Shown: one piece after another, positions 1-13,303 of the stretch
Layout of the letters: the number at the start of each line of letters is the position of its first letter
Numbering within the stretch: the stretch's first letter is position 1
From: Acanthaster planci
Taxonomy: Eukaryota > Echinodermata > Asteroidea > Valvatida > Acanthasteridae
Direction: 5' to 3'
NCBI RefSeq assembly: GCF_001949145.1
Contig: NW_019091405.1
Coordinates: forward strand, 689,167 to 753,166
DNA length: 64,000 nucleotides
Position numbers and translations under genes: made by a program
The notes under the pieces: generated by a model
What the model was told of the DNA's origin: nothing
The model's input: the letters and a program-made list of their open reading frames with translations, nothing else
Database searches by the model: none

Positions 1-3000
1 TGCTCGTGAATATATTGGAATTTACCGCAGCATTAAAAACAAAATGGCACCAAAATATTTTGAAATAGCAGAATGAAAATAATTGAAAATAAGGTGCACT
101 GAAAACAAAAAGTGCCTTTTCAAGATTGCACCGCGTAGACCTTTCAATTCTCTCATAGCAGTAGATGATAATTCTATTTAAATGAATCCCCTTAAAAACC
201 AAAGAACGTGAGAGCGCACTTTCTCTTGTAGCTGCAACCAAACACTAAAAACAAACGAGGACAGGATTTAATTATCTTCGGTATAATAGGCAATTTGTCG
301 TTGCCATCCCATTAATATTATGCTGGCAAGTCGCCTTAATACCCTTGACCGGGCTTAATCAAATATTGGCCTGGGATCCAGACCTGATGCATGGCGGTGG
401 CATGACGTATTGTTGGGCAGGGCATCCTGGGGGTGCACACTTTTTCCAGGGTAGTGAAAATTATTGAACGACGTTTTTCCATAGAAAGACGCTTTCCCTT
501 AAAATGATCTTCAGTAAAAACTGGCCACGTTTGCGCCGTAAGGTTGAGAGTTAGTATTTCGCACGAGACGTCCCTTTATCTTTTTTAAGTAACACCGCTA
601 ATTTCGGTTACACTTTGAATAAAGCGGGCGGTTTTCATGACGGACGTGTGAAATCAGAAGACCCAATTATGAGTTTTCCGATAATGGGAAAGACGCACTG
701 AAGCTGAAATTCTGCCGTTGAATTGAAAAGATAATTTCGAAAGCTGAGAAAAAACCTAAAAGGTTATTAAAAGGATTTACACTCTCAGTGGAGTGGGTGG
801 CACGCTGCCTCTAAAAGGATGACATTGGTTCAGTGCTCGTGAATAGTCACTGCTTGTAGCTATACAGGCCATCTAAATTTCCTTGGCTTGGCTTTTGCCA
901 AGAGCTCTGGATCCATTGCAATTTGCACTCGAGGTAAAAGGAACACGCCACGATTGAAAGAACCAGCTAGTGCCCTAGGCTTAGTTTACTCGTGAGGCTG
1001 CTTCTTCTCAGCAATTATTCGATCCGTGTTTAAAGTGAGAAGAAATGACGTTCCCGGTAATGTATCTTTCCTGTGTGTCGATGCTTGTTTGTCCTCACCA
1101 GAAAAAGAGTAGTAGAAGTGTGGCCGGTGCAACCTCGTCCCCAGAGGTTATTTTGTTAACGAAGAGCAGGTAGCAGTGGGGGGCGCACCGTGAAAGGAAG
1201 TTGAAGCTGGTGGGACCGAAAATGGCGTCCACATTCAAAACAAAACCCGTGCACGCACGTTCGCTAAGCCTTACAGGGAGCTGATTTTTAGATAGAGTTC
1301 AGTTATATAATAACATGTACACACAAAACATACACACCTTGATTCAAGCAGCAAGCAATCCACGGTGCTTTCAGCGTCTGTAACTGTGAAGTACCCTTCT
1401 TTCTTCACAAAATTCTGTGCAGGCCGGGAATTAGCCCCACCCAACGGTGGGCTATCCAGGTTTTTAAAGTCGGAGAACAAAATGGAATTTTTTTAAACGC
1501 AGAGTATCCCTGCGTCACATATGCGGCTTTTACCCACACCAAGTGGTTGGCAAATCTATGGCTGGCCATCAGTACAAAAACCCCAAAATCAAATTTCTTC
1601 TAAGAATCTCACGCAAATGTTACTTTGCATACATGGCTGCCTTTTGACACCAATGAAGCACAACGAACATCATAAGGCAACCAGATGTGAACTCTGTTAA
1701 AACTTTGGCCACCCATAGCCTGCCGAATTCGATATCATTCATCTCGGAAACCAAATCGCTAAAAGACTGTAATAATGAGAACTAATTAACATAATGCTTG
1801 TTGGTTCTTGCTGAAAGGTGTGACTCAAGATCATAATATAATTACGTACTGCATGCGGGGTCCCAGCTGCAAACGGTTTTGAATATTTTGAAGTGTTTGA
1901 ATGTAATTTCAAAATAACTGAAAGGAATATTGGACAATCCATAGGGCGTACGTTTAAGGGTTACAATCAAATTGAACAGGTACCCTGATCCCCCCCCCGA
2001 CCAAAAGATGTGTGTGTGGGTGGGGGGATATACCACCCTCCTCCCGGATTAAAGCCCGCGGTCCCTTTTCGATCTCTTGGATCAAAGCTTGCTATGTACG
2101 CCACGCCGGCATTGTAACAGAGGTGGATATACCAGAATTTCACTTTTAAACCCCATTCTCGTCACCCATTTGATAAAATTCTACTCAGAAAACGCCACCT
2201 TATTGGTATATCAACTGCCAATGTGCGGGTGCGCGTTTCGTCTTTATCTTTCACCTTGATCAGAAAATATTTTTTGAGAGGCAAATAGAGGCTTGGAATG
2301 CATCTCAGTTCCTCAGTGAGTGATAATTGCACAGGTTACATTTGCATGATTTGAATGATCTGTTAACAAGGCCAACATGACTTGGACGCCTGACGACATA
2401 CGCTTGGTTTTGCTCATTATGCAAGTGCTTGCTGGTTTCAAATGAAATACCCAAACGATTCCATCTCACGTATATTCCCAATTACTTCTTGAAATTGACA
2501 TTATAAGATATACATAAATTATTCTTAATTATTTCACTTACAAAGAACATTTCCAGTTGTTTTAAAATCCAGCGTTTATTTCTGCCTAATTTACCGATAC
2601 CGTCCTTACTTAGAGGAATCCCGGGTCATGGGTCAAGGGTCAAGGTCGTGTGAAAAGGATAAAATGGAAACTGTGGAGTTTAGAAGATGATTGTCACATA
2701 TCACTAAATTTAGTAATAAATTATAGATTTATCACTTAAGTTATCAGTTAGTTGTTAGTGATTGGGATTTGTTCATTAGCTCGACCGGCCTCGTGCTACA
2801 CTATTGGGGCATAAGAAGACCGACACTTAACGTTAGCATTGTGGAATATAAAGTAATATTTGAAGGGAACGATGCAATGTACTTTGCAGTGTCGTAAATC
2901 GGTTCCGGGGACTGGCCATAGGAAGCAAGATATGAGACAGAGAGAACCCCCCCCCTTGCTTGTGTTGGTCATTATTTCACTGGAATCTGAGGAATTCTTT

Positions 3001-3750
3001 TCAGACATCTAGGGATATGTGTTAGATAACAGTAGTCTAGAGTGGACATGTTGGGGTACCCCTCGGTCTCATTTCTTGCTGGACATAGGACTGGATGGGA
3101 TGGGAATGACTTCAGCAAATTGGAAAAGCGCGGGGGGAACACCAGGGGTGCTATTCACGATACAAATCACGTGTTTACTTAACACTCCTAAAAAAAACTG
3201 CGTATCTCATGGCTTTGATAATTTTCGAAAAAAAGTACTTCTGTGTGTGTGAGTGTGGGGGTTATCCAATGCCTATCTGATCCAAAAAGCGGCGGGGATA
3301 TATCCCATGCATCCCCGGGATTTTTACACCCCTGGTACTTTGAATTTTCAGGGGAATCAAAGAAAATGTTGGGAAACCTCAAACCAAAATGAAGACAATT
3401 TCGCTTAAGGTCAAAAGGAAAAGGGCGTAACAAGCCAAACAAAAACAAGGGAGAAACAAAACACAACCAAAGTCTCCCCCCAAGTAAAGGCAAAAGGAAC
3501 TTTCGTGCGTTGATTGTGAGTGAGGGAGGGCGCACAACCTCCATCCTCGCTCTTCAGCACAGCTGAGGCACGGATCCCGAAGGGGTTCGGGGATCAATCC
3601 CTCCCTTCCTAATCTTGCCAATTTTCTTAAAGGGCCTATGTCTAAAGGCTGGAAGACTCCTCTAAAAAGTATACACATATGTAGGGGTCTACGGTTAAGG
3701 ACGAAACAAAACTTTCAGTTGGTATGTTTTCTCTCCTATTGTTTTCCCCA
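1..3750. other. Left-flank non-coding DNA, no gene recognised
   Basis: Reading both strands I find only short chance frames with no family resemblance and no plausible splice-flanked exon. Homopolymer C/G runs (around 1989-2030 and 2948-2956) and degraded repeat-like stretches are present. The nearest supported gene is the NPC2 homolog, whose stop codon is at 7199, so this stretch is either intergenic or far downstream sequence. Confidence 0.5.
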
Positions 3751-3754
3751 TCAA

Positions 3755-4235
3755 TTGGAGATTTCAAATGGGACGCAATTGGTTTCAATTGGCATTTTTT
3801 CTTTGCTGTTTATTTTTCCTCGATCAATTGATAATCTCAAAATTTATGGGACGCAACTGGTTCCACTTGGTTTTCTTTCAGCTTTCTTCCCCAATCAAAT
3901 GAATTTTCAAATGTGACTCAGTTGTTTTTAATTGGTACTGAAATGGTTTCAATTGGTTCTTCGGTTGGTTACAATTGGTTCGTGAATTGGCATTAAAATG
4001 GTGTCAATTGGTTTCGAAATTGTCCAACTGAGAAAAGGTCCAAAGTTACTATTCAAACCAATTGAACCTAATTGGATTCCAATTGATTCTATGCAAAGCA
4101 ATTGGTCTTGGAATTTGTATATAAATTGATGAGTGAATTGGATCCAATTGGTATGTGAATTGGATCCAATGGGTAAGTGAATTGGATCCAATGGGTAAGT
4201 GAATTGGTCTCAATAGGTAAATGAATTGGACACTT
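3755..4235. repeat. AATTGG/CAATTGG-rich degenerate tandem array with a 22-bp minisatellite core
   Basis: The words AATTGG, CAATTGG and CCAATTG recur every 10-30 bases across about 480 bp. At 4133-4220 the array is regular: four consecutive 22-bp units beginning GTGAATTGG, the first three continuing ATCCAAT. The core CCAATTGG is self-complementary. The reading frame across it on the minus strand only reflects the period (repeated Gln-Phe-Thr/Pro-Ile-His units). I see no gene here. Confidence 0.8.
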
Positions 4236-7198
4236 TCAGTAAGGAATGGCTTTCGCCAACGGTGTCTCCCGTAGTATTCCGATCCCCCCCCCAGCAGATA
4301 ATCCTGGATCCGCCCCTGTGATTCCGAAGATGAACATATGAAATTCAAATAAAACAGTCACAGGCAGATAACAAGATGGTTTCGTCTCGCACAACAGGGA
4401 GCTGGATCTTGATTAAAATTCACGGTGGGCTTGACAGGCACTTATTCTTGGTTGCCAAAACGGGTCGTGCAGGAATAATTTCATTCCTCCACGGAAGGGG
4501 CGCCAATTAAAGCGCGCAGAAAACAGTATCCAAATCACGCATCTGTAACTTCGTTCAGCATTACAACAGATCCGCAGACTGCAAAATAACTGTGAACACA
4601 ACATGCAGCACTAGGATGCATATAAAATTGCTGTTTGATTTTTAATTGTGTCATTGACCACAGAAATCACTGTGAAAAAAAATACACGAAATACATGTAA
4701 TGGAAACAATGCATACTTCTATGAAGTATAATGTTTACAAGATTACGTCTAAATTTAGGATCTCGTCAAACGCCCTTGCAGTGCGGGGCCGAGGAGGGCT
4801 GAAGTGTCAACTCATAGACCCAGGTCCTGCTCAGGAGGGGACTGAAAACTGCTTGTTTTTTTAAAAGAAGTTAGAGGATGAAATCGGACAGAGCTGTGTA
4901 CAGAGAGTGGCTTCAGCCTCCGATATTGGAAACAAAGTGGCTGATCGCTATGTGCGCAGTAGACTTTGCGGCCCTTGTGCACTGGCACACACACCTGCTA
5001 GTTTGTTTTCAACAACGGTGACTCATATGTCGCAAATCTCCAGAATGGGACAAAAGACAGACCTTTGGAAGAGACACGGAAAGACACAACCCTCTCCACC
5101 CCTAGTTACGCCACTGCCTTGGTCAACACTTCCATCGTATGTGCACAAAATGAACGTGTGTTGGTTATTAAACAATCATGTAATTTACGGTGGAAAGCTA
5201 CCCAAAAAAGCTTAACCTTTCTTTCACTAACTTCTAGCAGGAAGTAACTATCGATGTAATTATGTACGTGTATAAACAGACCAATAGATACATGGAAGCT
5301 TAAGGGAAAAGTGAGTCAGCTTTTCTGTTAACTGCTTCTACACCGAATCGAGAATTCACACTAAGTCATTTCAAAATTACTTTTAGAAATATATCAGGGA
5401 CCTTACTTTACTGTTGATACCATCTTGTTGACAATACCAGACTAAAACAGGCTAAAATGCCATCAACATCAAGGCACTGTAAATTCCCCACCTTAACAGC
5501 ATAATTTCATGACAATATGTGACACTACACCATTTCCAGTACCCTGCTCTTTCCGGATACCAAACTGTATGACTTTTAAACACTGGAATCACATACTTCA
5601 TAGTGCATTACTTCAAGATGGTAAAAATATCAACATTTCATAGGCAAGCAACCAAAAACCGCACTGAGCCTAGCACAGCCTATACCATCAAACCTTCCAG
5701 ATGTACACAAACAGTGATACAGTTCCTTGAACAACATCCATTTTAAAAGGTGACAAGATGGGGCTGGAAAAAGGGCTTTGCTTATGTTACCAGTTAGCGC
5801 ACACCAATTTTTAGTTGTTCAAACGGCAATACTCTAAATAGGTTACACAAGTAGTGCACCAAGGGTTATTACACAAGAAATCAACTTCGTACTTGCCCTA
5901 AAAAAGAAAGAAAAAAGAAACAGAAAAGTACATGCATCTACAAGAAGGCAAACTTGGGTTTTAAACAGATCTAGTTGAAAACTGCATGTTCAACCCTGTT
6001 CTTCAAGTGCAAACTAATAGGAAAACACATATACATGTATCCTAAAACCAAATATGAACATCTGTTTTCATTTGTTCATAACAAATAAATAGCAAACTAA
6101 CAGAAACATCCAATTCATGTAAGGGAACAAGGACTGGATAAAACATATAGGAAGATGTTGGTTGGGAAAACTACGTTGAAAAGGAATAAACCTTGAATAA
6201 CTGACGGCATAAAAATCAAAGAAATGTTTGAAAATAACAAATGGAAAAAACACAATCGGAAAGATGGATACCACTGCAGTTATAGACTTCTAAAATTACT
6301 GTTAAGCCGAGGGGCTAATTTCATGAGCGAAGAAAAGTTTCCTGAGCCATCGGAAAGTTCACTCAGCAAAAAATGGGTTACAAGCCACTTCATGCTCTGC
6401 ATGTATATACCGCTCACAGCAAGCTAATACATGCATCTGCTTAACATAGGTATCTGTTGAGTAATGTCCTTTGACTTACAGCTCCATGAGAAATTAACCC
6501 TCATGGGGTAAAGTGGCTGGACGTACAAGTTAAAATATATGCTTCTCAAGCAGGGCCTTTCCCTGTATTTTTTTAAGACTGGAGTCATATCAAAGCCTAG
6601 AAGGCATAGAAGTGAAACATTCGCCTCGCAAAGTGTCCAGTCACAAACTCTGCTTTCATCAGTCCAATTAACAGTGAAAATGAAACGTGACACAAAGGAC
6701 TTCAACCTTGGAAAACACTCCAGCAGAACGACCACAGTTGAGGCTCAGGAAGTCCCTTTACTTTCACAAGTGCATAAAATTTCAGCTAGCCTGTCACAAA
6801 GATTCAATACATGTAGGTCACTTTCTATGTCTGTGGAATTTGACAACAATATGCCAACTACCTGTAGCATTGCCGATCTTAATTCATTTTAACGCAGTTT
6901 TCACAGGGGGGAAAAAAGAAAGAAAAACACACCAGTTGTTTTCACAATCTACAAAGTTCAAAGTCACTCTCTTTTGCTCAAGCTTTGAATCTAGAGAACA
7001 ATGCACTGAAAATGTTTCTTTGATTGCAAAAAGAAAGATCATTCCTAGCAGAGTATGTACAGACCTTGCTCACAGTCAGCAAGAGAAATGTGCATTGCTG
7101 TTCACCAAAAAAAAGGAAAAAATCACATAGTTATACATCAACTATTTAACAAAGCAAGATACAAAAACCAAACAAAACCCAAGCCTCTGAAAACTGTT
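4236..7198 (-). other. Non-coding stretch downstream of NPC2, probably containing its 3' UTR
   Basis: No exon is recognisable on either strand. Since the NPC2 stop lies at 7199-7201 on the minus strand, some of this region must be its 3' untranslated sequence. I could not find a minus-strand AATAAA close to the stop; a minus-strand ATTAAA at 4646-4641 is the only candidate I noted, and it is far away. The end of the transcript is therefore not resolved. A repeat-like stretch at 4268-4320 includes a C run and a GGATCC-containing end. Confidence 0.35.
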
Positions 7199-10100
7199 TT
7201 AACTTTTTATGATGACTGGAAGCTTAAAGCAAAATATGTCCTTCTTGTCTTGGTCAAGTAGTTCCCACTGCACGTAGAGTTCAAGCTGCAACAAAAAAGC
7301 ACAAATATCAAAATGTAATTTGAATAACAAAGCCTTGTGCATATGTATGTATCCAACTGCACAGCGAAGAATCCAATGATCATGGTAATGCTATGACTGG
7401 TCAGTGGCATAACCCCTTCCCCGTATCCCTCCCCCCCCCCAATTTTTTTGAAATACACCCAACCTATGTACAAGCTACAGTTTATTTGCTTCCAATGCCC
7501 CCCTTGAAAAACTGTATTCGCTCCTGAGTGCAGCATCAGAAACTTCAACTCCTAACTACTGTCACTGGTCATTTGCGGTGGCCCCCGGTAATGGCAGCAA
7601 AGCATTGAAATAACTGTACAGCCATAGTTCTGTGACAGACACACCATACAAAACCTGGCACTAAAGTGTGGCCTCTGGAAATGTCCAGGAAAACATTGCT
7701 GGATTCATCTACAATGATTTAACAAGCAGGTGAACAGCCATTAAGGCTCATGTGCTGATCAGCAGGCAATCTAGGGCATGTTCGAGCAATGGTCACTTTG
7801 GCTCGGTACCCAAGTAATATTTTTGTGCAGTGATTACCAAGGAAAATCAACAGGCTCTTTTGCTTAGTCTTGTTTCTAGATTAATCTGGTCCACAATTCT
7901 GTTTCATTCTCCATGTGCCAGCTTTCCAAAAAAAATTAGGCCAGAGAGGAACTTTGGTGGTTTTTGAAATGGATTTACAAGGAACAGCTAAATGGTTGAA
8001 GTGGACAGATTGAAACAGAAAAAGCCAGATAATATTGGGGGATGCAGAATCCACAGAAAAACTAGCAGAGCGGTTGTAAGAATGACAACACCACACAGCG
8101 ACTTGTACATTTTCACATGAAATCCACCTGGCTGGTTGGGCTGTGACAGGGAATTTTCATTTTAAACCTGATTCACATTGGGCCAGAAAAAAATGACGCG
8201 TTTCCACAACTTTCTAGTTTACCACCCAAAGCTTGAAAATCACAAGGAAATATGCTATTATTTTCTACAAAATATTAAACAAAATAAAAAAGTATGGTGC
8301 CCACCCAGACGGAGATAGTTTGCTATCATGTGTTTAAACCTTTAACCAACCATTACATCAGTGACTATGCAAAGTATAAAATAGATCAGAGAGTCACTTG
8401 CAAAAAAGTTTGATAAACATTACTCCCACCCTAATATTTGGCCTAAAAATTATCCACCAAAGAAACATACTTTTGGCAGCATGTATGCTGTATAATCCAC
8501 CCTGAGCCTAAGTGCATCCTCACCGGCAAAAGAAAGACAGATGGTACTAAGTTTTCCAACCAGGTTCTTGCACGTGTTTGGCGTGCATGCGAAGGCCATA
8601 CATTCCAGAGTAAATTCATTGTGTGTACTAAGCGTGCTCCACGTCAAACGCGCATAAACTTACGCGCCTTTGCAGTGAATGCATACCAAAGGACAGTCAA
8701 TTTCATTTCAAACACGCCCCCTTTTGTTCCTGCTCGGAGCGGATAGGCTCATGTACTGATGATGTCATACTCTACTTGCATGTGCACATTCCTCTGTAGA
8801 CAGTCTGAGTGTCACCTGTTCTACTCCACCATGTGCACAGACGTCTGGTAACCGCATGCATGCAGTCTTTAGGCCGTGTGGCGTATCATCCAATCAGAGC
8901 TGTCATTTTTCATCCGAACGGTGGTGGAGTATATTGATTGGTCAAATCATGACTTGGCAGATGATGGCATTAATGAAGGGTGACTCTTATTTTAGGAATT
9001 GCTCAACTTTAACCGAAGTTCAAGCTATGGACCAGATACATCAAGAATTAGGCTTAAGTGCTTCTATTATAGTAAAGTAAGTAAAATTGAAAATCTTGGG
9101 AAACAACAGTTTCCAAAAAGTTTTTACCGGACCCTGACTCCAACCCCACTACTTGCATGCAAAATGCTTTCCGGCCAAAGGTACAATAAAAGACACCTCC
9201 TGATCAGCCAAAATCACAGGGTCTTGCATAATTAATCACGAAATCTCCAAAGATGTAATAGAGATTCATCTGCAAGAGTCTGTCTATTACATTATAAGAC
9301 AATATGAGCCCTTTGCCCACTGCAAATGGGAAAGCATCATGGGAAAGCTCATATGCAAACAATGTGTGGCATTAGTCGTCAGTGCAGAGGTCTATTATCA
9401 GAAACTCAGCGACAATGGCTGTTTCTCATCACTTACGGAGGGATAATCTTTCTTCACGTAGAGCTTGGCTTCGTAGAGATTTTTGCTGGATGGCATCAAG
9501 GGGCATTTGATATTTGCTTTATCGCAGGCATCCGTGTAAGCTGTCTTATAGGGCAAGAGCACACCATCGATGAGCCCATGAACGCTTGTGTTGGCAGTCT
9601 TTGCCATTTGATCACCTGTTGCAGAAAGAGGTGTGTTAGACAATAGAGGATTTGTATGGTAGGCACGTTGCAAGGCAGTTATTTTGTGCATACCCTGTGG
9701 AAAACAAGCACTGGCCTGCAAGATGGCAGCCGTGCAAACCCATACAAACCTATATGACTTAACATTGACTGTAAATGCAATGTGAATTTTGATTTACTCA
9801 CAATTCAAATGACATGGCTGACTTGGGATGTGACCTATTGACTCGTGTGATGTATGACTGACTTGTGATTTGAATTGCGAACTTGACAACAGAAAAATAA
9901 TGCAAATCTACAGGAAGCACAAGAGCGCAGATTTTAAAACTAATAGGGTAAAAACAATGCGATTACTCAATACAGTTTTGTCTGAACAGGTATTCATTAT
10001 TTGAATTAGTTTTACATTGTGGCGATCATCATATTTTAGACTTTATTCATTTGGGTTATTTTCCATGGGCATAAAAGATTCCTTTCATAACTCATTAGTG

Positions 10101-12392
10101 AAAGAAAAAGTTGAATAAAATAAGGAACAGGTATCCTAAATAAAAATTTTGAATGACTGGAGTGGGGGATTCTCACACATTAAATGCAATACTCACTTTT
10201 CATAGTAAAGTCAATGGCAAATGAAACATTGTTCCCTTTTATAACAGTGCACGGCGGAGTAGGGCAGCCTGACACGGTGACCTTGTTGATAATTCCTGTC
10301 AAGGTTTTATCAGCTGTTTTCAAGCAAAACGAGACCCCAAATTAGTGATAAATATCAAGCACCAGTACACTTGTGTTCAATCTCCATATAAAACATTGGA
10401 GAGTCAAGGCGGACGAAACAACAGACAGAGTCCTAAATGTCAACACGGTTGGACATGGTAAGTCACACTTGGGCGTTATCTGTGACAACGCATGGGAGAA
10501 GATGACCTGACCGTGGGAATTTAAAAAGTGCAGGGGGGGTGGACATCTTATGACACTAGTAGAGGGGTGCTGTTCACAACACAAATACATATCTTACGTA
10601 TACTTACTCCCCTTAATCTTACATTGAAATGGCGTTTTCCAAGCTTTTGTCATTTTCTGCCTTTTTCAGTACTACAGAATACAAACTGGGTATTGAGAAG
10701 TAAAAAAAACACCTCAAACTCCTTTTTTTTCTCACCACAAAAATGGGAGAGGGGAGGGGAAATGATCCAATAGCCCCCCCCCCCGGTCAAACAGCAGGAG
10801 ATGCATGTACATGTATAAAACATTTACCCCCAATCCCCTCTCCTCCAGGAGAGAAGGGGGGGTCACCCTGCTGGTGACCAAACTAGCTTTCCTTTTCACT
10901 GCACAGGGGATACCAGTTATTCATCAATTGCTGTATGCACTAAACATTTGGGTGTGCAGGATTTCAATGACCAAAGGATGACAAAACCACTTTTGTTTCA
11001 TATAGATTAGTAATGCAGAAAAGTCAGCACTGTCAGATCTTGATCATGCTTGGCATAAATGTGCATCAATTTTGGGAGCCGAAAGGGATGTTTGCAATAT
11101 CAGAATTTTCATTGTAATGATGTTTATTTAGTCACGTTAGTATAGCCGTGTTCCGCGCAATCTTGACTCTTACACAAAAATGCACTGGAAATAGGAACCA
11201 GACAAGTCTAGACCAACAACTAATGGATCATGGATTTTATTTCCTTAAAAAAAATCCTCCAGGGGTATGAATCTACTAAAAAAGAAAAACACAAACATAT
11301 GTAAGAAGTAAACTCGTTATCTAATTGAGCAAATACATGTAAAACAATTAAGGGGGAAAAAGGAAAAAAAATCCCATGACGAGTGGGCTCGATCCTGACA
11401 TGTCAGGACTGCAAGCGCAGCGTGTGTACCGTTTGTGCCACCGCAATGCCAAGACATTGGGAACTTGAAATCTTATACAGATTGGCAATGATAATTGTGT
11501 AATGCTGTAAGTCACATTACAGTTACCGTAATGGAATCAGGTCTCCCTTACCGACTCGCCCCTTACCGACTCATCCCTCACCGACTCACCCCTAACCGAC
11601 TCGCCCCCTCGCCAACTCGCCCCCTGATCGACTTGCCATCAGTATCAGATTGCGTATGTGTCGAATTTACTATAACCGCGCTTTCTCCGCATCTTGGTTC
11701 GACCATTTTCGGTGGCGAGGTTAGCATCTTTACTTGTTTTCATTGCATGACCGCCATCAGGACACGATGCGCAACATGCACTGGGCTGTGTAGCTGTGAC
11801 AGACTGTGAGACTTAGAAATCCCAAGCCACCGAAAATGGTCAAACCAAGATGCAGAGCAAGCACGGCTATTGGTAAAGCTCGACACGCGCGCAATCTGAT
11901 AGGTGATAAACACAACGGCATGAAAGTAGCGATCGATGGCGAGTGGAAGTGAGAGACTGGTGAGCAAAAATCTCATTTTTTTAAAAAAATAGGCCAACTC
12001 AGTCTCATGCTCTGAAACCTTGTTCCCCCTTTTCATAAGCCTTGCTGTCAGGGGAAATTTTGATTGAATAGCTTTGTTACACCTGTGAATCATTCACCTA
12101 TCAAGTTTGATTCCAAAAAGCCATAGCGTTACGACACCATGTAATCTGTACTGGCGCCGTCACATCATGGAAGGAAGCAGCATGACAGAGTAGTGACTAC
12201 AGTGTACATGTACTTTACTTTGAGTTCTGGAAGTAAGAACCTGCTTGAGCATTGTTGAGCTTGAGTTAGGCCCTACAAATTTAGTTTTTTTACGGATAAC
12301 TTACTGCATGGTAGATATTGTGTCGCGTGGCATGTACTTGCTGCCACTGCCAACACCAGGACCACAAAATTTGTCAAGTTTGTAGAAATCAT
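7199..12392 (-). CDS. NPC2: NPC2-like intracellular cholesterol transporter (ML domain), 4 exons
   Basis: Secreted/lysosomal lipid-binding protein of the MD-2-related lipid-recognition (ML) family. NPC2 carries unesterified sterol inside the lysosome and passes it to NPC1. Coding exons, in transcription order: 12392-12305, 10313-10197, 9615-9437 and 7285-7199. Intron phases are 1, 1 and 0, all with GT/AG ends, giving 156 residues (human NPC2 is 151). Residues 1-22 form a signal peptide with a hydrophobic FVVLVLAVAA core. The start is supported by an in-frame stop just upstream on the minus strand. Six mature cysteines (29, 46, 51, 99, 106, 147) match the three family disulfides, including GCPTPPC and the penultimate-strand IFCF. 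An N-glycosylation site at Asn58 (NVS) falls where human NPC2 has one. The family blocks VHGLIDGV and DYPS are clear. Introns are repeat-bearing but hold no other gene. Echinoderms and other invertebrates often have several NPC2 paralogs, so strict orthology is not settled. Confidence 0.93.
11543..11632. repeat. 15-bp tandem repeat (about 6 units)
   Basis: Six consecutive 14-16 bp units of the form CCCTTACCGACTCGC with point variation run head to tail. The array lies in NPC2 intron 1 and immediately precedes the foldback repeat beginning near 11645. Confidence 0.85.
11645..12150. repeat. Interspersed repeat with internal foldback arms; inverted copy at 16070-16470
   Basis: Bases 11645-11725 and 11823-11901 are imperfect inverted copies of each other; the shared blocks include CAGATTGCG, GCATCTTGGTT and CCATTTTCGGTGGC. 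The sequence from about 11740 to 12140 is also repeated, in the opposite orientation, upstream of MOK exon 2. Shared blocks include GTGAATGATTCAC-type sequence, a CAAGTTTGATTCCAAAA block and the ACCGCCATCAG block. It lies inside NPC2 intron 1. No coding capacity is visible. The hairpin end suggests a non-autonomous foldback DNA element. Confidence 0.8.
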
Positions 12393-13023
12393 GGTGATTT
12401 TGAAAGAGATCGTGACAAAGTTTTACGTTGACCAACTACCGACCGACTGGCCTCCTTTCTTCCAGGACTTCTCTGAAAAGCCCACGTGACATATCACAGT
12501 AGTGAGTCACGTGCCATCAGGTGATCCTATCACAAAGAGGGCGCTCTAAAAAGCACTGGACTTGAAGCTCTTTCGACAGTTGTGACAAAATACCCCACTT
12601 CAAAGATCAAGAAAGACATTCAGGAATTTCCCTGGTGTTGGAGACACATCACATCAAAGCTCCTTTTTGTCATCTTTCATTTGGTTTTCAATTTTAGTGT
12701 GCTAATTGGTGACTTTCGAAGATATCGCTATCCAAACATGATCACCCCTAGGCCCTAAAAGTCCTTTATAATTTCAAAAGAGTGATATGCCACACTCAAT
12801 TGTCTAGTGTTTCCAGAAAACAAGCCCTCAGTCCTACTTTTAAGTCCAACCCTTCTTTCCAGCAACCAGTTTCGTCCTTAATTGAAATAGCAAAGAATTC
12901 GAGGGTATGTCAATCGTAATGTTGACCCCCCAGGTACCGTTCTGCTACATGGCCTGAAAGTCAAGATTTTGTCGACCAACAGATCAGGGCGCGCATTGTT
13001 TGGGTCAACCAAAATCTTGCAGC

Positions 13024-13210
13024 ACAATATAATACGGCCGTTTCACAAGAGTGCGCCACCAAGAGTTTGCCACGCGTTGGCCAATCACAATGCGCGACAG
13101 TTGTCGACCTAATGCGCGTTTAGAAAGGGTCGACAAATTTCGAGCGTTGTGATTGGCCAACGCGTTGCAAACTTTTGGGGGCGCCCTATTGTGAAACGGC
13201 CGTATTGTAA
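13024..13210. repeat. Palindromic foldback element (MITE-like), about 187 bp
   Basis: Two arms of about 85 bp, 13024-13110 and 13127-13210, are inverted copies of each other with scattered mismatches and a short central spacer. Outermost matched ends are ATACGGCCGTTTCAC on the left and GTGAAACGGCCGTAT on the right. Inner matches include TTGGCCAATCACAA and GTCGAC. The element lies in the NPC2-MOK intergenic interval. There is no open reading frame of its own. A non-autonomous foldback transposon is the simplest reading. Confidence 0.85.
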
Positions 13211-13303
13211 TCAACTGCACTATTATTATGGCAGCTGACGTAAGGCCTAACCGTGCAGCACTTGGGGGATGTCTGCACAATTATTATTATACCTAGTCTC
13301 GAG

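Noticed and set aside
6539-7130. Overlapping plus-strand frames of 117 and 147 codons
   Set aside because: They lie antisense to the NPC2 3' region, show no domain or splice support, and contain low-complexity Lys/Thr stretches.
10529-10640. Donor-like GTAAGTAT at about 10613 on the minus strand as the end of NPC2 exon 1
   Set aside because: The upstream sequence has no signal peptide or Met; the exon at 12305-12392 has both and the correct phase.
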